From Halomonas elongata DSM 2581 (GTDB taxonomy: Bacteria; Pseudomonadota; Gammaproteobacteria; Pseudomonadales; Halomonadaceae), in contig NC_014532.2 in NCBI RefSeq assembly GCF_000196875.2, positions 1,798,001 to 1,862,000 of the forward strand: DNA of 64,000 bases, read 5' to 3'. Positions 1 through 8,454 of the stretch are shown piece by piece; within the stretch, counting starts at the first letter, position 1; each line of letters starts with the position of its first letter. A program made the translations under genes and the position numbers. The notes beneath the pieces were generated by a model. It worked only from the letters and a program-made list of their open reading frames with translations, did not search any database and was not told the DNA's origin.

Positions 1-909
1 GAGACCAAGTGGCTGGAAGATTTCGTCGCCCTGGCCAACACGCGTAGTTTTTCTGGATCGGCGCGACAGCGCCACGTCACTCAACCGGCCTTCAGCCGGC
101 GCATCCGTTCGCTGGAGCAGGCGGTGGGCGTCACCCTGGTCGATCGCTCCACCACGCCGGTGGATCTCACCCCGGAAGGGCAGTTGTTCCTGGTGACCGC
201 GCGCAGCATGGTCGAGCAGCTCAACGAGAGCCTTGGCCACTTGCGGGGGCTTTCCATGGCCAACGAAGCCCTGGACATCGTGGCCGCGCACTCCCTGGCA
301 TTGAGCTTCTATCCGCAGTGGATCTCCCGCCTGCAGAAGGGCGTCGGCGAATTGCCGACCCGCCTGGTGGCCATGAACGTGGGCGATGCCATTCATGTGC
401 TGCGCGAAGGCAACTGCGACCTGATGCTGGCGTACTATGATCCCTATGCCAGCATGCAGCTCGACGCCGAGGTCTTTCCCTCCTTTTCCATCGGCCAGGT
501 CAAGATGCTGCCGGTCTGTCTGCCGGATACCCGGGGGCGGCCGCGTTTCTCGCTGGACAGCGGCGAGGCGATTCCCTATCTCTCCTACACCCAGGGGGCC
601 TTCCTGGGGCGCAGCGTGCGCATGCTGCTGAAGAATGACCCGCTGCGCATGCGCCTGCGGACCGTCTACGAGACCGCCATGGCCGAAGGGCTCAAGGGCA
701 TGGTCATGCAGGGTGTGGGCATGGCCTGGATCCCGGACTTCTGCATCCGCCAGGAACTCAACGATGGCCGGCTGGTGCGGGCGGGCGGCGAGCAGAACGA
801 TGTGCCGCTGGAGATCCGCCTGTATCGTTGCTCGCTGGTGCACAAGCCTGGCGTGGAGAAACTCTGGCGGCAGATGATGAAGCTGCCGAGGGATTTCCTC
901 CAGGCCTGA
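1..909 (+). CDS. LysR-family regulator, HypT/YjiE-like (5' end cut by window edge)
   Basis: Partial gene. The reading frame is already open at base 1 and 302 residues are visible; the first ones, ETKWLEDF, sit at the usual beginning of the LysR winged helix, so only the start Met or a few residues are missing. The helix-turn-helix (RHVTQPAFSRRIRSLE) covers roughly residues 23-38, followed by a LysR substrate domain to the end. The N-terminus matches the HypT/YjiE subfamily (E. coli HypT is a hypochlorite-responsive regulator). The effector domain is rich in methionine (about 15), which is notable because E. coli HypT is activated by methionine oxidation. A second subfamily member lies at 32634-33563. 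The specific ligand and targets cannot be told from sequence. Confidence 0.85.
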   Translation, partial: ETKWLEDFVALANTRSFSGSARQRHVTQPAFSRRIRSLEQAVGVTLVDRSTTPVDLTPEGQLFLVTARSMVEQLNESLGHLRGLSMANEALDIVAAHSLALSFYPQWISRLQKGVGELPTRLVAMNVGDAIHVLREGNCDLMLAYYDPYASMQLDAEVFPSFSIGQVKMLPVCLPDTRGRPRFSLDSGEAIPYLSYTQGAFLGRSVRMLLKNDPLRMRLRTVYETAMAEGLKGMVMQGVGMAWIPDFCIRQELNDGRLVRAGGEQNDVPLEIRLYRCSLVHKPGVEKLWRQMMKLPRDFLQA

Positions 910-974
910 ACATAGCGTGATTGCCTGCTGTGCCCGACACGGAAATTCCTGTCCCCTGGGCCGGACCCTTCCCG

Positions 975-2069
975 TCAGGGACTGCTGAAGTCGGCGGGCA
1001 GGCCCAGAAAGTTCTGGATGATAAAGAAGTGGTCTTCGAACAGGGTATCCGGCTCGAGGTCGGCCAGCGGGACCCAGCGCGCATGGTCGCCACCCTTGAC
1101 CGGCTTCAGGCGGGGTAGCTGCTGGTCCGGACGCAGGGCGAAGTAGAAGGCCTCGGCCAGGGTTCGGCCACGCCAGCTTCGGTGCGGCTCGTCGAAAAGC
1201 CGCTGGCCGCGCAACGAGCCCTTGAGCACGGGTTCCGGCACCTTGAGGCGTACCCGTTCGCGAAGTTCACGCAGGCAGGCATCCAGCAGGCGTTCCTGCG
1301 GATTGATGAAGCCTCCGGGCAGGGCAAGGAGCCCCTTGCCCGGTGCCGCGGTGCGCTTGACCAGCAGGATGTGGCCGGATTGCACTACCACCGCGCTGAC
1401 GGTGACGAAGATCGGCGGGTAGGGCGCCTGTGCCCAGGCACGCCGGTATTGATCCAGCAGGCCCTGCTCCTCGACCAGCTGTTGATAGGCCTCGGTCTCG
1501 AGGAATTGCTTGATGCCGTCGATCACGCCGGGCGGGAGCTCATGGGAGGCGCCGGCGCTGGCGTAATCGGCGGCGGCGATCGGTGAGCGGAACAGCCGCT
1601 CGCGGATCTGGCTGGCCGAGATGCCCTCGACCATCGGCACGCTGACCGACTCCCATTGGGGGAAGAGCGAAAGATAGTAGCTCGATTGGCCGCGACTGGC
1701 GCCGATCAGGCCGATGCGCGGCAGTCGGGCATGGCTGGGAGAGGCGATGTCGCGCACCTTGCGCTGCACATCACGAACCCAGACATCGTTGTTGTAGAGG
1801 GCGTCAAGCAGCGGCACGATCTCGAGGCGTTCGTTGTCCTCGTCGTCGAAGGCGCTGCGCAGCATGCGGCGGCGTTCGTCGAAGCGCCAGGGGTTGCGCA
1901 GCGAGCGGGCCTGCCAGGCGGAGCCGATCAGCACGATGACCTGGCGGGCACGCTTGAGGGCCTGGTGGATGACCGCCAGATGGCCGAGATGCGTGGGCTG
2001 GAAACGGCCGATGAAGACCAGACAGTCGAAATCGTATTCGTGGGGTTCGGCGTCTGGCGTCGCGGTCAT
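975..2069 (-). CDS. Bifunctional NMN adenylyltransferase / Nudix-domain protein
   Basis: 364 residues, two domains. The N-terminal nucleotidyltransferase has GRFQPTHLGH at residues 21-30 and a late SASQIRERL motif, as in NadM-type enzymes that make NAD from NMN and ATP. The C-terminal Nudix domain (from about residue 215) resembles the ADP-ribose pyrophosphatase half of the cyanobacterial and Francisella NadM-Nudix proteins. Its Nudix box (about residues 252-274) departs from consensus: after the conserved RELRE the second catalytic Glu position is Arg and the later Gly is Arg, so hydrolase activity is doubtful. The ATG at 2069 begins MTATPDAEP; the frame stays open upstream, but the upstream region overlaps the yihY start and lacks the family pattern. 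Converges with the LysR gene at 1-909. Confidence 0.85.
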   Translation of the reverse strand: MTATPDAEPHEYDFDCLVFIGRFQPTHLGHLAVIHQALKRARQVIVLIGSAWQARSLRNPWRFDERRRMLRSAFDDEDNERLEIVPLLDALYNNDVWVRDVQRKVRDIASPSHARLPRIGLIGASRGQSSYYLSLFPQWESVSVPMVEGISASQIRERLFRSPIAAADYASAGASHELPPGVIDGIKQFLETEAYQQLVEEQGLLDQYRRAWAQAPYPPIFVTVSAVVVQSGHILLVKRTAAPGKGLLALPGGFINPQERLLDACLRELRERVRLKVPEPVLKGSLRGQRLFDEPHRSWRGRTLAEAFYFALRPDQQLPRLKPVKGGDHARWVPLADLEPDTLFEDHFFIIQNFLGLPADFSSP

Positions 2070-2213
2070 GGCATCGCTCCAGGCAGGCAAAGGCCCATTA
2101 TGGTGACCCGTCTTTGAGCACGCAATTCTCTGTCCGTGCCGCGGCTTGCCCCTGCACCTCGGTGACAGGCTTCGGTATGCTGTCAGGTCTGCAAGGGAAT
2201 GTGAGGAACTGTC

Positions 2214-3296
2214 GTGATCAAGCAAAGCGTGATGACTGTCTGGACCCTGGTTCGCGATTTCGTCCTGTTCTGGTGGACGGTGGTACGTGATGCGGTAAAG
2301 CTCTGGCTGGAGCGCAATGCCTTCAGCTATGCCGGCTCGCTGGCGTTCTATACGCTGTTCTCGCTGGCGCCGACGGTCATCATCGCGGTGACCGTGATCG
2401 GCCTGGTGCTGGGCGAGGACGCGGCCCAGGGGCAGATCGTCGCCCAGCTCGAGGGCACCATGGGAGCGAGCGCCGCCGAGCTGGTGCAGAACGCCGTGGC
2501 CCAGTCGCGCATCCAGGAATCCGGACTGATGCCGACCCTGCTCGGCCTGGGCGCCCTGGTGGTCGGTGCGACCACGGTGTTCGGCCAGATGCAGTTCTCG
2601 TTGAATACGCTATGGGGCGTCACTGCGCGCCCGAGCAGCAACAGCCTGTGGATCTTCATCAAGAACCGGACCCTGTCGCTGACCGTGGTGCTGTCGATCG
2701 GCTTCATACTGCTGGTGTCGCTGGCGCTCGGGGTGATGGTCAAGGCGATGCTCAAGGCCGCCGATGGGCTGCTGCCGTTCGTCGGTTTCCTGACCAATGG
2801 CGCGGAATTCCTGGTGTCGCTGGCCCTGGTCTCGGCGCTGTTCGCGACCATCTTCAAGGTCCTGCCTGATGTGGTGCTGCGCTGGCGCGATGTACTGGTG
2901 GGCGCGGTCGTCACCGCCTTGCTGTTCGCCGTGGGGCGTACAGCTATCTCCGTCTATCTGGCCTACACGGCCACGGCTTCCGCATATGGCGCTGCCGGCT
3001 CGGTGGTGGTGGTGTTGCTGTGGGTCTATTACTCCTCGCTGATCCTGTTGTTCGGCGCGGCCTTCACCAAGTGTCATCTGGTGGCCAAGGGGCAGGAGGT
3101 GATACCGCGCAACAGTGCCGTGCTGGTCAAGCGCGAACTGCTCGATGAAGCGCGTGAAGAGCGGGGCAAGCGCCTGAAGATGCCTTCCTGGCCAGGCAGG
3201 CGCAGGAAAGCGAGCGAAGCGTCTGCAACCGATGACGCTCAGCGCCCGGCTCAGGACGAAGCCTCGCCCGAGTCGACGGCCCGGAATTCAGACTGA
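2214..3296 (+). CDS. YihY/BrkB-family inner membrane protein
   Basis: 360 residues. GTG start at 2214, preceded by GAGGA with good spacing; an ATG six codons further in is the alternative. The segment SYAGSLAFYTLFSLAPTVIIAVTVIG near residues 40-65 is the YihY/BrkB family signature, and about six hydrophobic segments follow up to residue 285. The last 75 residues are charged and likely cytosolic. The family was once called ribonuclease BN by mistake; its function is unsettled, with roles proposed in envelope or virulence traits. Divergent from the NMN adenylyltransferase gene with a 144-base gap, so the two may share a promoter region. Confidence 0.85.
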   Translation: MIKQSVMTVWTLVRDFVLFWWTVVRDAVKLWLERNAFSYAGSLAFYTLFSLAPTVIIAVTVIGLVLGEDAAQGQIVAQLEGTMGASAAELVQNAVAQSRIQESGLMPTLLGLGALVVGATTVFGQMQFSLNTLWGVTARPSSNSLWIFIKNRTLSLTVVLSIGFILLVSLALGVMVKAMLKAADGLLPFVGFLTNGAEFLVSLALVSALFATIFKVLPDVVLRWRDVLVGAVVTALLFAVGRTAISVYLAYTATASAYGAAGSVVVVLLWVYYSSLILLFGAAFTKCHLVAKGQEVIPRNSAVLVKRELLDEAREERGKRLKMPSWPGRRRKASEASATDDAQRPAQDEASPESTARNSD

Positions 3297-3310
3297 CGCC
3301 CGGGCCGTCG
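3274..3310. terminator. Hairpin between convergent yihY-like and leucine dehydrogenase genes
   Basis: Perfect 11-bp stem CGACGGCCCGG/CCGGGCCGTCG with a 15-base loop that contains the stop codon of the upstream plus-strand gene. No T-run follows on either strand, so intrinsic termination is uncertain; it could be a bidirectional 3'-end stabiliser. Confidence 0.4.
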
Positions 3311-3317
3311 GCTGCCG

Positions 3318-4355
3318 TCAGCCGCGGAAGCGTTCCCGGGCCAGGGCATCGGCCACGCTGTTGGGGTCGCTGTCTTCCCGGCGGGCGCGCTCGAAGATTT
3401 CGTCCAGGGTGGTCTCGATACCGGCAATATGCGCCATGACGGCGTCCCGTCGATAATCGTGGCGTCGCTGCCAGGCGATCTCGATCACGCCGCCGGCATT
3501 GGCGACATAATCCGGGGTGTAGAGAATGCCGCGAGCCTTCAACAGGTCGGCGATGTCCGGACTGGCCAACTGATTGTTGGCCGCACCGCACACCACCCGG
3601 GCCTTGAGCCGCTCGACCACGGAAGCTGAAAGGGCGGCGCCCATGGCGCAGGGCGCGAAGACGTCGACATCCGCTTCGGCGATGGCCTCGGGCGTGGTGA
3701 TGTCCGCCTCTAGGGACGCAGCGAGCTGGCCCAGGGCATCACGGTCGACGTCGGTGAGGATCAGGCGAGCCCCGGCCTCGTGGAGCTGTCGCGCCAGTTG
3801 GGCGCCGACATGGCCGACGCCCTGAATGCCCACGCGTAGTCCATCGAAATCATCGCGACCCAGGCCGTGGCGCACGGCGCTGCGCATGGCGCAGAAGACG
3901 CCCTTGGCGGTGAAGGGCGAAGGGTCGCCGGAAACGCCATCGTGGCCGAGGCCGCCGACATGCTCGGTGGTTTCCGCAATCACCCGCATATCGGCCTCGC
4001 TCGAACCGGAATCCTCGGCGGTGATGTAGTCGCCGTTCAGCGAATCGACCAGGCGGCCCATGGCGCGCAGCAGTTCCGGGGTCTTGTCGCGACGCGGGTC
4101 GGCGATGATCACGGCCTTGCCACCGCCCAGGGGCAGATCGGCCAGTGCCGACTTGTAGGTCATGCCGCGTGACAGGCGCAGCACATCGGTCAGTGCCTCA
4201 TCGTCGCTGGCGTAGGGGTAGATGCGCAGGCCGCCCAGTGCAGGGCCTCGCCGGGTATTGTGGATGGCGATGATGGCACGCAGACCGCTCGCGGCATCGG
4301 CGCCGAAGACGATACGCTGGTGATGGTCGAAGTCGGGGTGAGAGAAGACCGTCAT
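3318..4355 (-). CDS. Leucine dehydrogenase (Glu/Leu/Phe/Val dehydrogenase family)
   Basis: 345 residues, cytosolic NAD-dependent oxidative deamination of branched-chain amino acids to 2-oxoacids. The segment from GGLRIYPY through MTYKSALADLPLGGGKAVI (residues 41-83) contains the two active-site lysines, K68 and K80, at the same positions as in Bacillus leucine dehydrogenase. The Rossmann glycine motif reads GVGHVG around residue 180. The length fits leucine dehydrogenase (about 350) better than glutamate dehydrogenase (about 420 or more). The ATG at 4355 has AGGGAG upstream and gives the family N-terminus. It stands alone rather than in a branched-chain ketoacid operon. Phenylalanine or valine preference cannot be excluded by eye. 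Confidence 0.88.
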   Translation of the reverse strand: MTVFSHPDFDHHQRIVFGADAASGLRAIIAIHNTRRGPALGGLRIYPYASDDEALTDVLRLSRGMTYKSALADLPLGGGKAVIIADPRRDKTPELLRAMGRLVDSLNGDYITAEDSGSSEADMRVIAETTEHVGGLGHDGVSGDPSPFTAKGVFCAMRSAVRHGLGRDDFDGLRVGIQGVGHVGAQLARQLHEAGARLILTDVDRDALGQLAASLEADITTPEAIAEADVDVFAPCAMGAALSASVVERLKARVVCGAANNQLASPDIADLLKARGILYTPDYVANAGGVIEIAWQRRHDYRRDAVMAHIAGIETTLDEIFERARREDSDPNSVADALARERFRG

Positions 4356-4513
4356 GATGAAGACTCCCTTTTGAGGATGATTGTTGTGGGCTCGCCGTCC
4401 GGGTAGGACGAGCGCGGCATCGCGGTGGCTTTTGGCCGGGCGATGTCCTTGTGTCATCTTAAAGACTAGTCTCTCGAATCAGTAGCGGATTATTCGACGC
4501 GGGAGGAGACAGC

Positions 4514-4786
4514 ATGGAAAGGCGCTGCGTGAAGGCCCTGGTGACCGGCAAGGTCCAGGGTGTCTGGTACCGACGCGCGACCCAGGAGAAGGCGCTGCAG
4601 CTCGGCGTGACCGGTCATGCGCGCAATCTGCCCGATGGGCGTGTCGAGGTGCTGATGTGTGGTCGTGCCGAGGCAGTGCGCGAGCTTGGCGAATGGCTCT
4701 GGACGGGGCCACCCGATGCCCGGGTGACCCATGTCGAACTGGAAGGGGTGGAAGCGCATGAGCCGGATACCTTCACGACCGGCTGA
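4514..4786 (+). CDS. acyP: Acylphosphatase
   Basis: 90 residues, the usual length for this small cytosolic enzyme that hydrolyses acyl phosphates. The first signature GKVQGVWYRRAT carries the phosphate-binding Arg at residue 20, and the second, ARNLPDGRVEV, carries the catalytic Asn at residue 38. A GGAGGAGA ribosome-binding site precedes the ATG. Its stop is only 6 bases from the stop of the convergent nucleoside hydrolase gene. The physiological substrate of bacterial acylphosphatases is unclear. Confidence 0.92.
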   Translation: MERRCVKALVTGKVQGVWYRRATQEKALQLGVTGHARNLPDGRVEVLMCGRAEAVRELGEWLWTGPPDARVTHVELEGVEAHEPDTFTTG

Positions 4787-4792
4787 CCTCCA

Positions 4793-5734
4793 TCAGGCGA
4801 GGGTTTCGGTGATCCACTCGACGACGGCGGCGCCGTCGACACCGAGACAGACATCGGCCAGCGGGGTCTGCGACCAGCGCGGTTCGATGTAGCCGCGATT
4901 TTCCGGCGCGAAGATGGTCTGGCCCTCGGCCTCGCCTTCGGTGGCCACGTTGAGATGGCCGCGATGGGTGGTGAACAGCTCCGGTCGTACCAGCCAGGCC
5001 AGGGCACAGCTGTCGTGAGGGCAGCAGCCGTCGATGCCCAGCATCTCCTGGTAGAAGTCGCGATAGAAGGCATAGCTGCCGGCCAGCACCTTGCCGAGCT
5101 TGCCTTGGCCGGCCTCGATGCGTGCCATGTGAGAAGGCGAGAGCACGCAGCGGTGGGTCACGTCGAGGCCCACCATGACCAGCGGCCAGCCGGCGGTCAG
5201 CACCCGGGCGGCGGCATGAGGGTCGTTGAAGATATTGGCTTCGGCCACGGGCGTGACATTACCGCCTTCCCTGATCGAGCCGCCCATCACCACCACCTGC
5301 TTGACCTTGTCGACCAGCATGGGGTCGAGCTGCAGGGCAGCGGCCAGATTGCCGAGCGGGCCGACGGCGACCAGCGAGACTTCGCCAGGGCGCGCGTTGA
5401 CGGTGTCGACGATGAACTGGGCGGCACTGCGCGATTCGGCCTGCCCCTGCAGGCTCGGCAGCTCGATGTCGCCGAGGCCATTGGCACCGTGGATGTGGGC
5501 CGGCGCCGGGTGGCGGGGCTTGACCAGCGGTGCTGCCGCCCCCTGGGCCACCGGAATCGACTTGTCGGCCAGTTGAGCCAGCAGCAGGGCGTTGTGGGTC
5601 GCGGTGCTGACATCCACGTTGCCATAGGTCGTGGTCATGCCCAGCAGTTCGATCTCCGGATGCGCCAGGGCGATGGCGATCGCCTGGGCGTCGTCCACGC
5701 CCGGATCGGTATCGAAGATGATCGGATGTGTCAT
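4793..5734 (-). CDS. Nucleoside hydrolase (ribonucleoside N-glycosidase)
   Basis: 313 residues. The N-terminal DTDPGVDDA motif (residues 8-16) is the calcium-binding aspartate cluster that defines inosine-uridine preferring nucleoside hydrolases. The later segments AEANIFNDPHAA and CPHDSCALAWL match the substrate-binding and catalytic His regions. The reaction releases a base and ribose from ribonucleosides. AGGAG lies just ahead of the ATG. The next gene upstream on the same strand is ribokinase, which phosphorylates the released ribose, so the two make a compact salvage route. Purine versus pyrimidine preference cannot be fixed here, so I give no rih letter. Confidence 0.9.
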   Translation of the reverse strand: MTHPIIFDTDPGVDDAQAIAIALAHPEIELLGMTTTYGNVDVSTATHNALLLAQLADKSIPVAQGAAAPLVKPRHPAPAHIHGANGLGDIELPSLQGQAESRSAAQFIVDTVNARPGEVSLVAVGPLGNLAAALQLDPMLVDKVKQVVVMGGSIREGGNVTPVAEANIFNDPHAAARVLTAGWPLVMVGLDVTHRCVLSPSHMARIEAGQGKLGKVLAGSYAFYRDFYQEMLGIDGCCPHDSCALAWLVRPELFTTHRGHLNVATEGEAEGQTIFAPENRGYIEPRWSQTPLADVCLGVDGAAVVEWITETLA

Positions 5735-5776
5735 GGTGGCTCCTTGTCCGGGTTGAGGAGACTTTCAAAACCCAAT

Positions 5777-5799
5777 GGGGCTTTTCGGCGACAAGCCCC
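5777..5799 (-). terminator. Small hairpin between ribokinase and nucleoside hydrolase genes
   Basis: Stem GGGGCTT/AAGCCCC with a 9-base loop; on the minus strand it is followed by ATTGGGTTTTG. It could be a weak terminator after ribokinase or part of the leader of the nucleoside hydrolase mRNA. The T-run is displaced, so confidence is low. Confidence 0.35.
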
Positions 5800-5905
5800 G
5801 AAGTGTCGGGCCATCGCTAGGGCGCTGTGAACCCTTCCCTGGGCGAGAACCTTCGCTTCGTCTTATCCCCGTCGCCCACTGTCATTGAAAGCCTGGAAAT
5901 GCGCT

Positions 5906-6805
5906 CTAAGTGTCCTGTTCAAGCAGGGCTTCGACATCGGCAAGCTCAGGGATGCTCTCGGTGGCGCCGAGGCGCTGGACGCCGATGGCGGCAGCAGTGG
6001 CGGCGCGCGCGAGGCAGGTTTCGACCGGCAACTCGGCCTGCCGGGCGGCGAGATAATAACCGATGAAGGTATCGCCGGCGGCCGTGGTGTCGCGCGGCGT
6101 GACCGGCAGGGGCGGCTGGAAGAGTCGCGTCTCGCCATGCTGATACCAGGCGCCTTCACCGCCCAGGGTCAGCACCGTTTCCGTGTCCGGCAGACGCTCG
6201 GTCAGGGCGTCGAGCAGCTCGCTCGCCGCAGCCCCTTCCGGCAGTCCGGTAAGTTCCTCGGCTTCGCCGCGATTGACGAACAGCAGCCGACACAGTTCCA
6301 GCGGCAGGGCGGCCACATCCTCGGTCATCGGAGCCGGGTTGAAGGCGATGTTCAAGCCTCTGGCGTGGGCGAGTTCCAGTGCCTTGGCCAGCGCATTGCA
6401 TTCGTTCTGGGCGAGCAGCCAGTCGCCCGGATCGGCGGCTTCGATCAGCTCGCTCAGCCCCGCTTCGCTGAAGCCATGGTTGGCGCCGGGGAAGAGCAGA
6501 ATGGCGTTCTCGCCATGGTCGTCGACCTGGATGATGGCATGGCCGCCGGGTTCGTCGACGAGCGCAATGCTGTCGGTGTCCACTCCCGCCTGCTCCAGCA
6601 GTTCCTTGGCCCAGGCATCATGTCGGCCGAGGCGCCCCCAGTGCCGCACCTTCCCTCCGGCGCGGGCCATGGCCAGCGACTGGTTGGCTCCCTTGCCGCC
6701 GAGGCCGACGCGGTAGTCGTGCCCGGCAAGGGTTTCCCCCGGACGAACCAGATGAGGGACACGATAGAAGTGGTCGAGGTTGATCGAGCCGAAATTATGC
6801 AGCAT
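5906..6805 (-). CDS. rbsK: Ribokinase (PfkB family)
   Basis: 299 residues, cytosolic ATP-dependent kinase converting ribose to ribose 5-phosphate. The N-terminus MLHNFGSINLDHFYRVPHL and the GGKGANQSLAMARAG segment (about residues 36-50) are the first PfkB signature with the sugar-binding part. DTTAAGDTFIGYYLA near residue 240 is the second signature and holds the catalytic Asp. No ribose ABC transporter is adjacent; instead the downstream minus-strand gene is a nucleoside hydrolase 171 bases away, which would supply ribose from nucleosides. No strong ribosome-binding site is seen before the ATG. Another PfkB sugar kinase specificity is possible but less likely. Confidence 0.85.
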   Translation of the reverse strand: MLHNFGSINLDHFYRVPHLVRPGETLAGHDYRVGLGGKGANQSLAMARAGGKVRHWGRLGRHDAWAKELLEQAGVDTDSIALVDEPGGHAIIQVDDHGENAILLFPGANHGFSEAGLSELIEAADPGDWLLAQNECNALAKALELAHARGLNIAFNPAPMTEDVAALPLELCRLLFVNRGEAEELTGLPEGAAASELLDALTERLPDTETVLTLGGEGAWYQHGETRLFQPPLPVTPRDTTAAGDTFIGYYLAARQAELPVETCLARAATAAAIGVQRLGATESIPELADVEALLEQDT

Positions 6806-7005
6806 GCCGACGTCCGAATGTGATGTCAGGAATTTGAGGGGAGGCGTTCATGGGACACGAGTATCCAAGCCCGAAAGGAGGGGCGCAAGTTGTACACTCT
6901 TCCCGTATCGATTTTATACCGTTATCCTCCTTCAAGATCACAGCTCGACTCCCTGCCGTGAAGAAACCAGGGCCGGGAGCGAAGCAGCCTCCGTCTCTCA
7001 AGAGA

Positions 7006-7932
7006 TCAGGCCGGATCCACAAGATTCTGCGCTGTCAGTTCTACGATGCGCTGACGGGCCTCGGGGGTGATCCAGGCGTTGTGGGGTGTCACGATCAAAT
7101 TCAGCGGTTCGGCGAGGGCGTCCAGCAGGGGATGGCCGTCCCGGGGCGGCTCCTCGGGCAGCACATCGACTCCAAGGCCTCCCAAGCGGCCTTCGCGGAG
7201 CGCGGCCAGGGCGGCGTCCTCATCGATGATACCGCCGCGGGCACAGTTGATCAGCAGTGCGGAGGACTTGAAGCGGTCGAGCATGGTCGCGTCGATCAAG
7301 TGACGGGTGGCCTCGGTAAGCGGGCAGTGAAGGCTGACCACATCGGCCGATGGCACCAGGTCGGCAAGGCCTGGGCGGTGATCGTCCTCGGCACCCGGTC
7401 GTGCGGCGAAGCTCACCTGCATGCCCAGCCCCTCGGCCAGCTTGGCCACCCGGTTGCCGAGTTCTCCCTGGCCGACGATCACCAGATGCTTGCCTTCGAG
7501 TTGCAGGGTTCGGTGCTCCAGCAGGCAGAAGAAGGGGCTCGTGTTCCAGCGCCCGCGGACGACATCGTCCTGATAGCGTGGCAACTGAGCGGCGAGGGCG
7601 AGGATCATCATCAGGCTGTGCTGGGCCACGCTGGCCGTGCCATAGGCGGTGACGTTGCGTACCGGGATACCCAGGCGCTCGGCGGCACTCATGTCGATGT
7701 TGTTGGTGCCAGTGGCCAGCACGCAGATCAGGCGCAGCCGGGGCAGGGCCTTTAGGGTCTCGGCGTCGAGCTTCACCTTGTTGACGATGGCGACATCGGC
7801 CTCGGCGAGCCGTTCGGCGGCCTCGTCGGCGGATGTGAAGTCGTGGCGCGTCAGGCGGCTGACCCGGTTCTCGATAGGCGAGAGGTCGACGTCCGGTCCG
7901 AGACTGGCGGCATCGAGAATGACTGCGTGCAT
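7006..7932 (-). CDS. D-2-hydroxyacid dehydrogenase (glycerate dehydrogenase-like)
   Basis: 308 residues, cytosolic NAD(P)-dependent. The cofactor motif GQGELG lies near residue 150. The catalytic Arg is in NCARGGIIDE, the Glu in DVLPEEP and the His in VTPHNAW, all in the family order. The overall pattern, including LICVLATGTNNID and NVTAYGTASVAQH, is close to proteobacterial glycerate/hydroxypyruvate reductase-type enzymes. AAGGA lies 7 bases before the ATG. It is separated from ribokinase by about 200 bases in which I see no gene. The actual 2-oxoacid substrate is not determined by these motifs. Confidence 0.85.
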   Translation of the reverse strand: MHAVILDAASLGPDVDLSPIENRVSRLTRHDFTSADEAAERLAEADVAIVNKVKLDAETLKALPRLRLICVLATGTNNIDMSAAERLGIPVRNVTAYGTASVAQHSLMMILALAAQLPRYQDDVVRGRWNTSPFFCLLEHRTLQLEGKHLVIVGQGELGNRVAKLAEGLGMQVSFAARPGAEDDHRPGLADLVPSADVVSLHCPLTEATRHLIDATMLDRFKSSALLINCARGGIIDEDAALAALREGRLGGLGVDVLPEEPPRDGHPLLDALAEPLNLIVTPHNAWITPEARQRIVELTAQNLVDPA

Positions 7933-7979
7933 GGCGTGATCCTTGTGTCGACGACAGTGGCGGGGCGCTTCCCGGGGCT

Positions 7980-8008
7980 GGGCCTCGGGGCGTCCAACGG
8001 GCTATAAT
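7980..8008 (+). promoter_or_regulatory. Candidate promoter for the fmdB-like/aspS transcript
   Basis: A perfect -10 hexamer TATAAT at 8003-8008 sits in GGGCTATAAT, the same ten bases seen upstream of ectA at 42110-42119. No convincing -35 box is present at the right spacing. The hexamer lies about 130 bases before the FmdB-type gene. Confidence 0.4.
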
Positions 8009-8137
8009 GTTCGGCCTTCGCGTCAGGCTTGGATTATCCGCGGGCCGACCCTATATCGCACAACGATGCATAACGCGCATCGCGACCGCGCACCGTCGCG
8101 GCGCTCATGGGACATCGTTACCGGGAGAATCATGACC

Positions 8138-8398
8138 ATGCCCATCTACGAATATGAGTGCAAGGCCTGCGGCCATCGTCTGGAAAAGTTGCAGAAGCTC
8201 AGTGCCGCTCCGCTGACCGACTGTCCGGCCTGCGAGCGGGCCGAACTGGGTCGGCTGGTATCCGCCGCAGGCTTCCGTCTGGCCGGCGGTGGCTGGTACG
8301 AGACCGATTTCAAGACCGGCAGCAAGAAGAATCTGGCCGGTGGCAACGAGAGCGGCAAGACCGCCGAGACATCGAGCAAGGACGGTACGGCGGCCTGA
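8138..8398 (+). CDS. FmdB-family zinc-ribbon protein
   Basis: 86 residues. The N-terminus [13 protein letters not shown] with the second pair CPACERAE is the FmdB zinc ribbon with two CxxC knuckles; the C-terminus is a low-complexity Gly/Lys/Ser tail, as is common in this family. The ATG at 8138 is chosen because MPIYEY is the family start and GGGAGA lies 9 bases away; an ATG two codons earlier (8132) is possible but too close to that site. It lies 56 bases before aspS, a neighbourhood shared by many gammaproteobacteria. A regulatory role has been suggested for FmdB relatives, but the function here is unknown. Confidence 0.85.
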   Translation: MPIYEYECKACGHRLEKLQKLSAAPLTDCPACERAELGRLVSAAGFRLAGGGWYETDFKTGSKKNLAGGNESGKTAETSSKDGTAA

Positions 8399-8454
8399 GC
8401 CGTGCCGATTTGCCGTTTCACTCTACTCACGGAACACGAAAAACAGGATACGAC

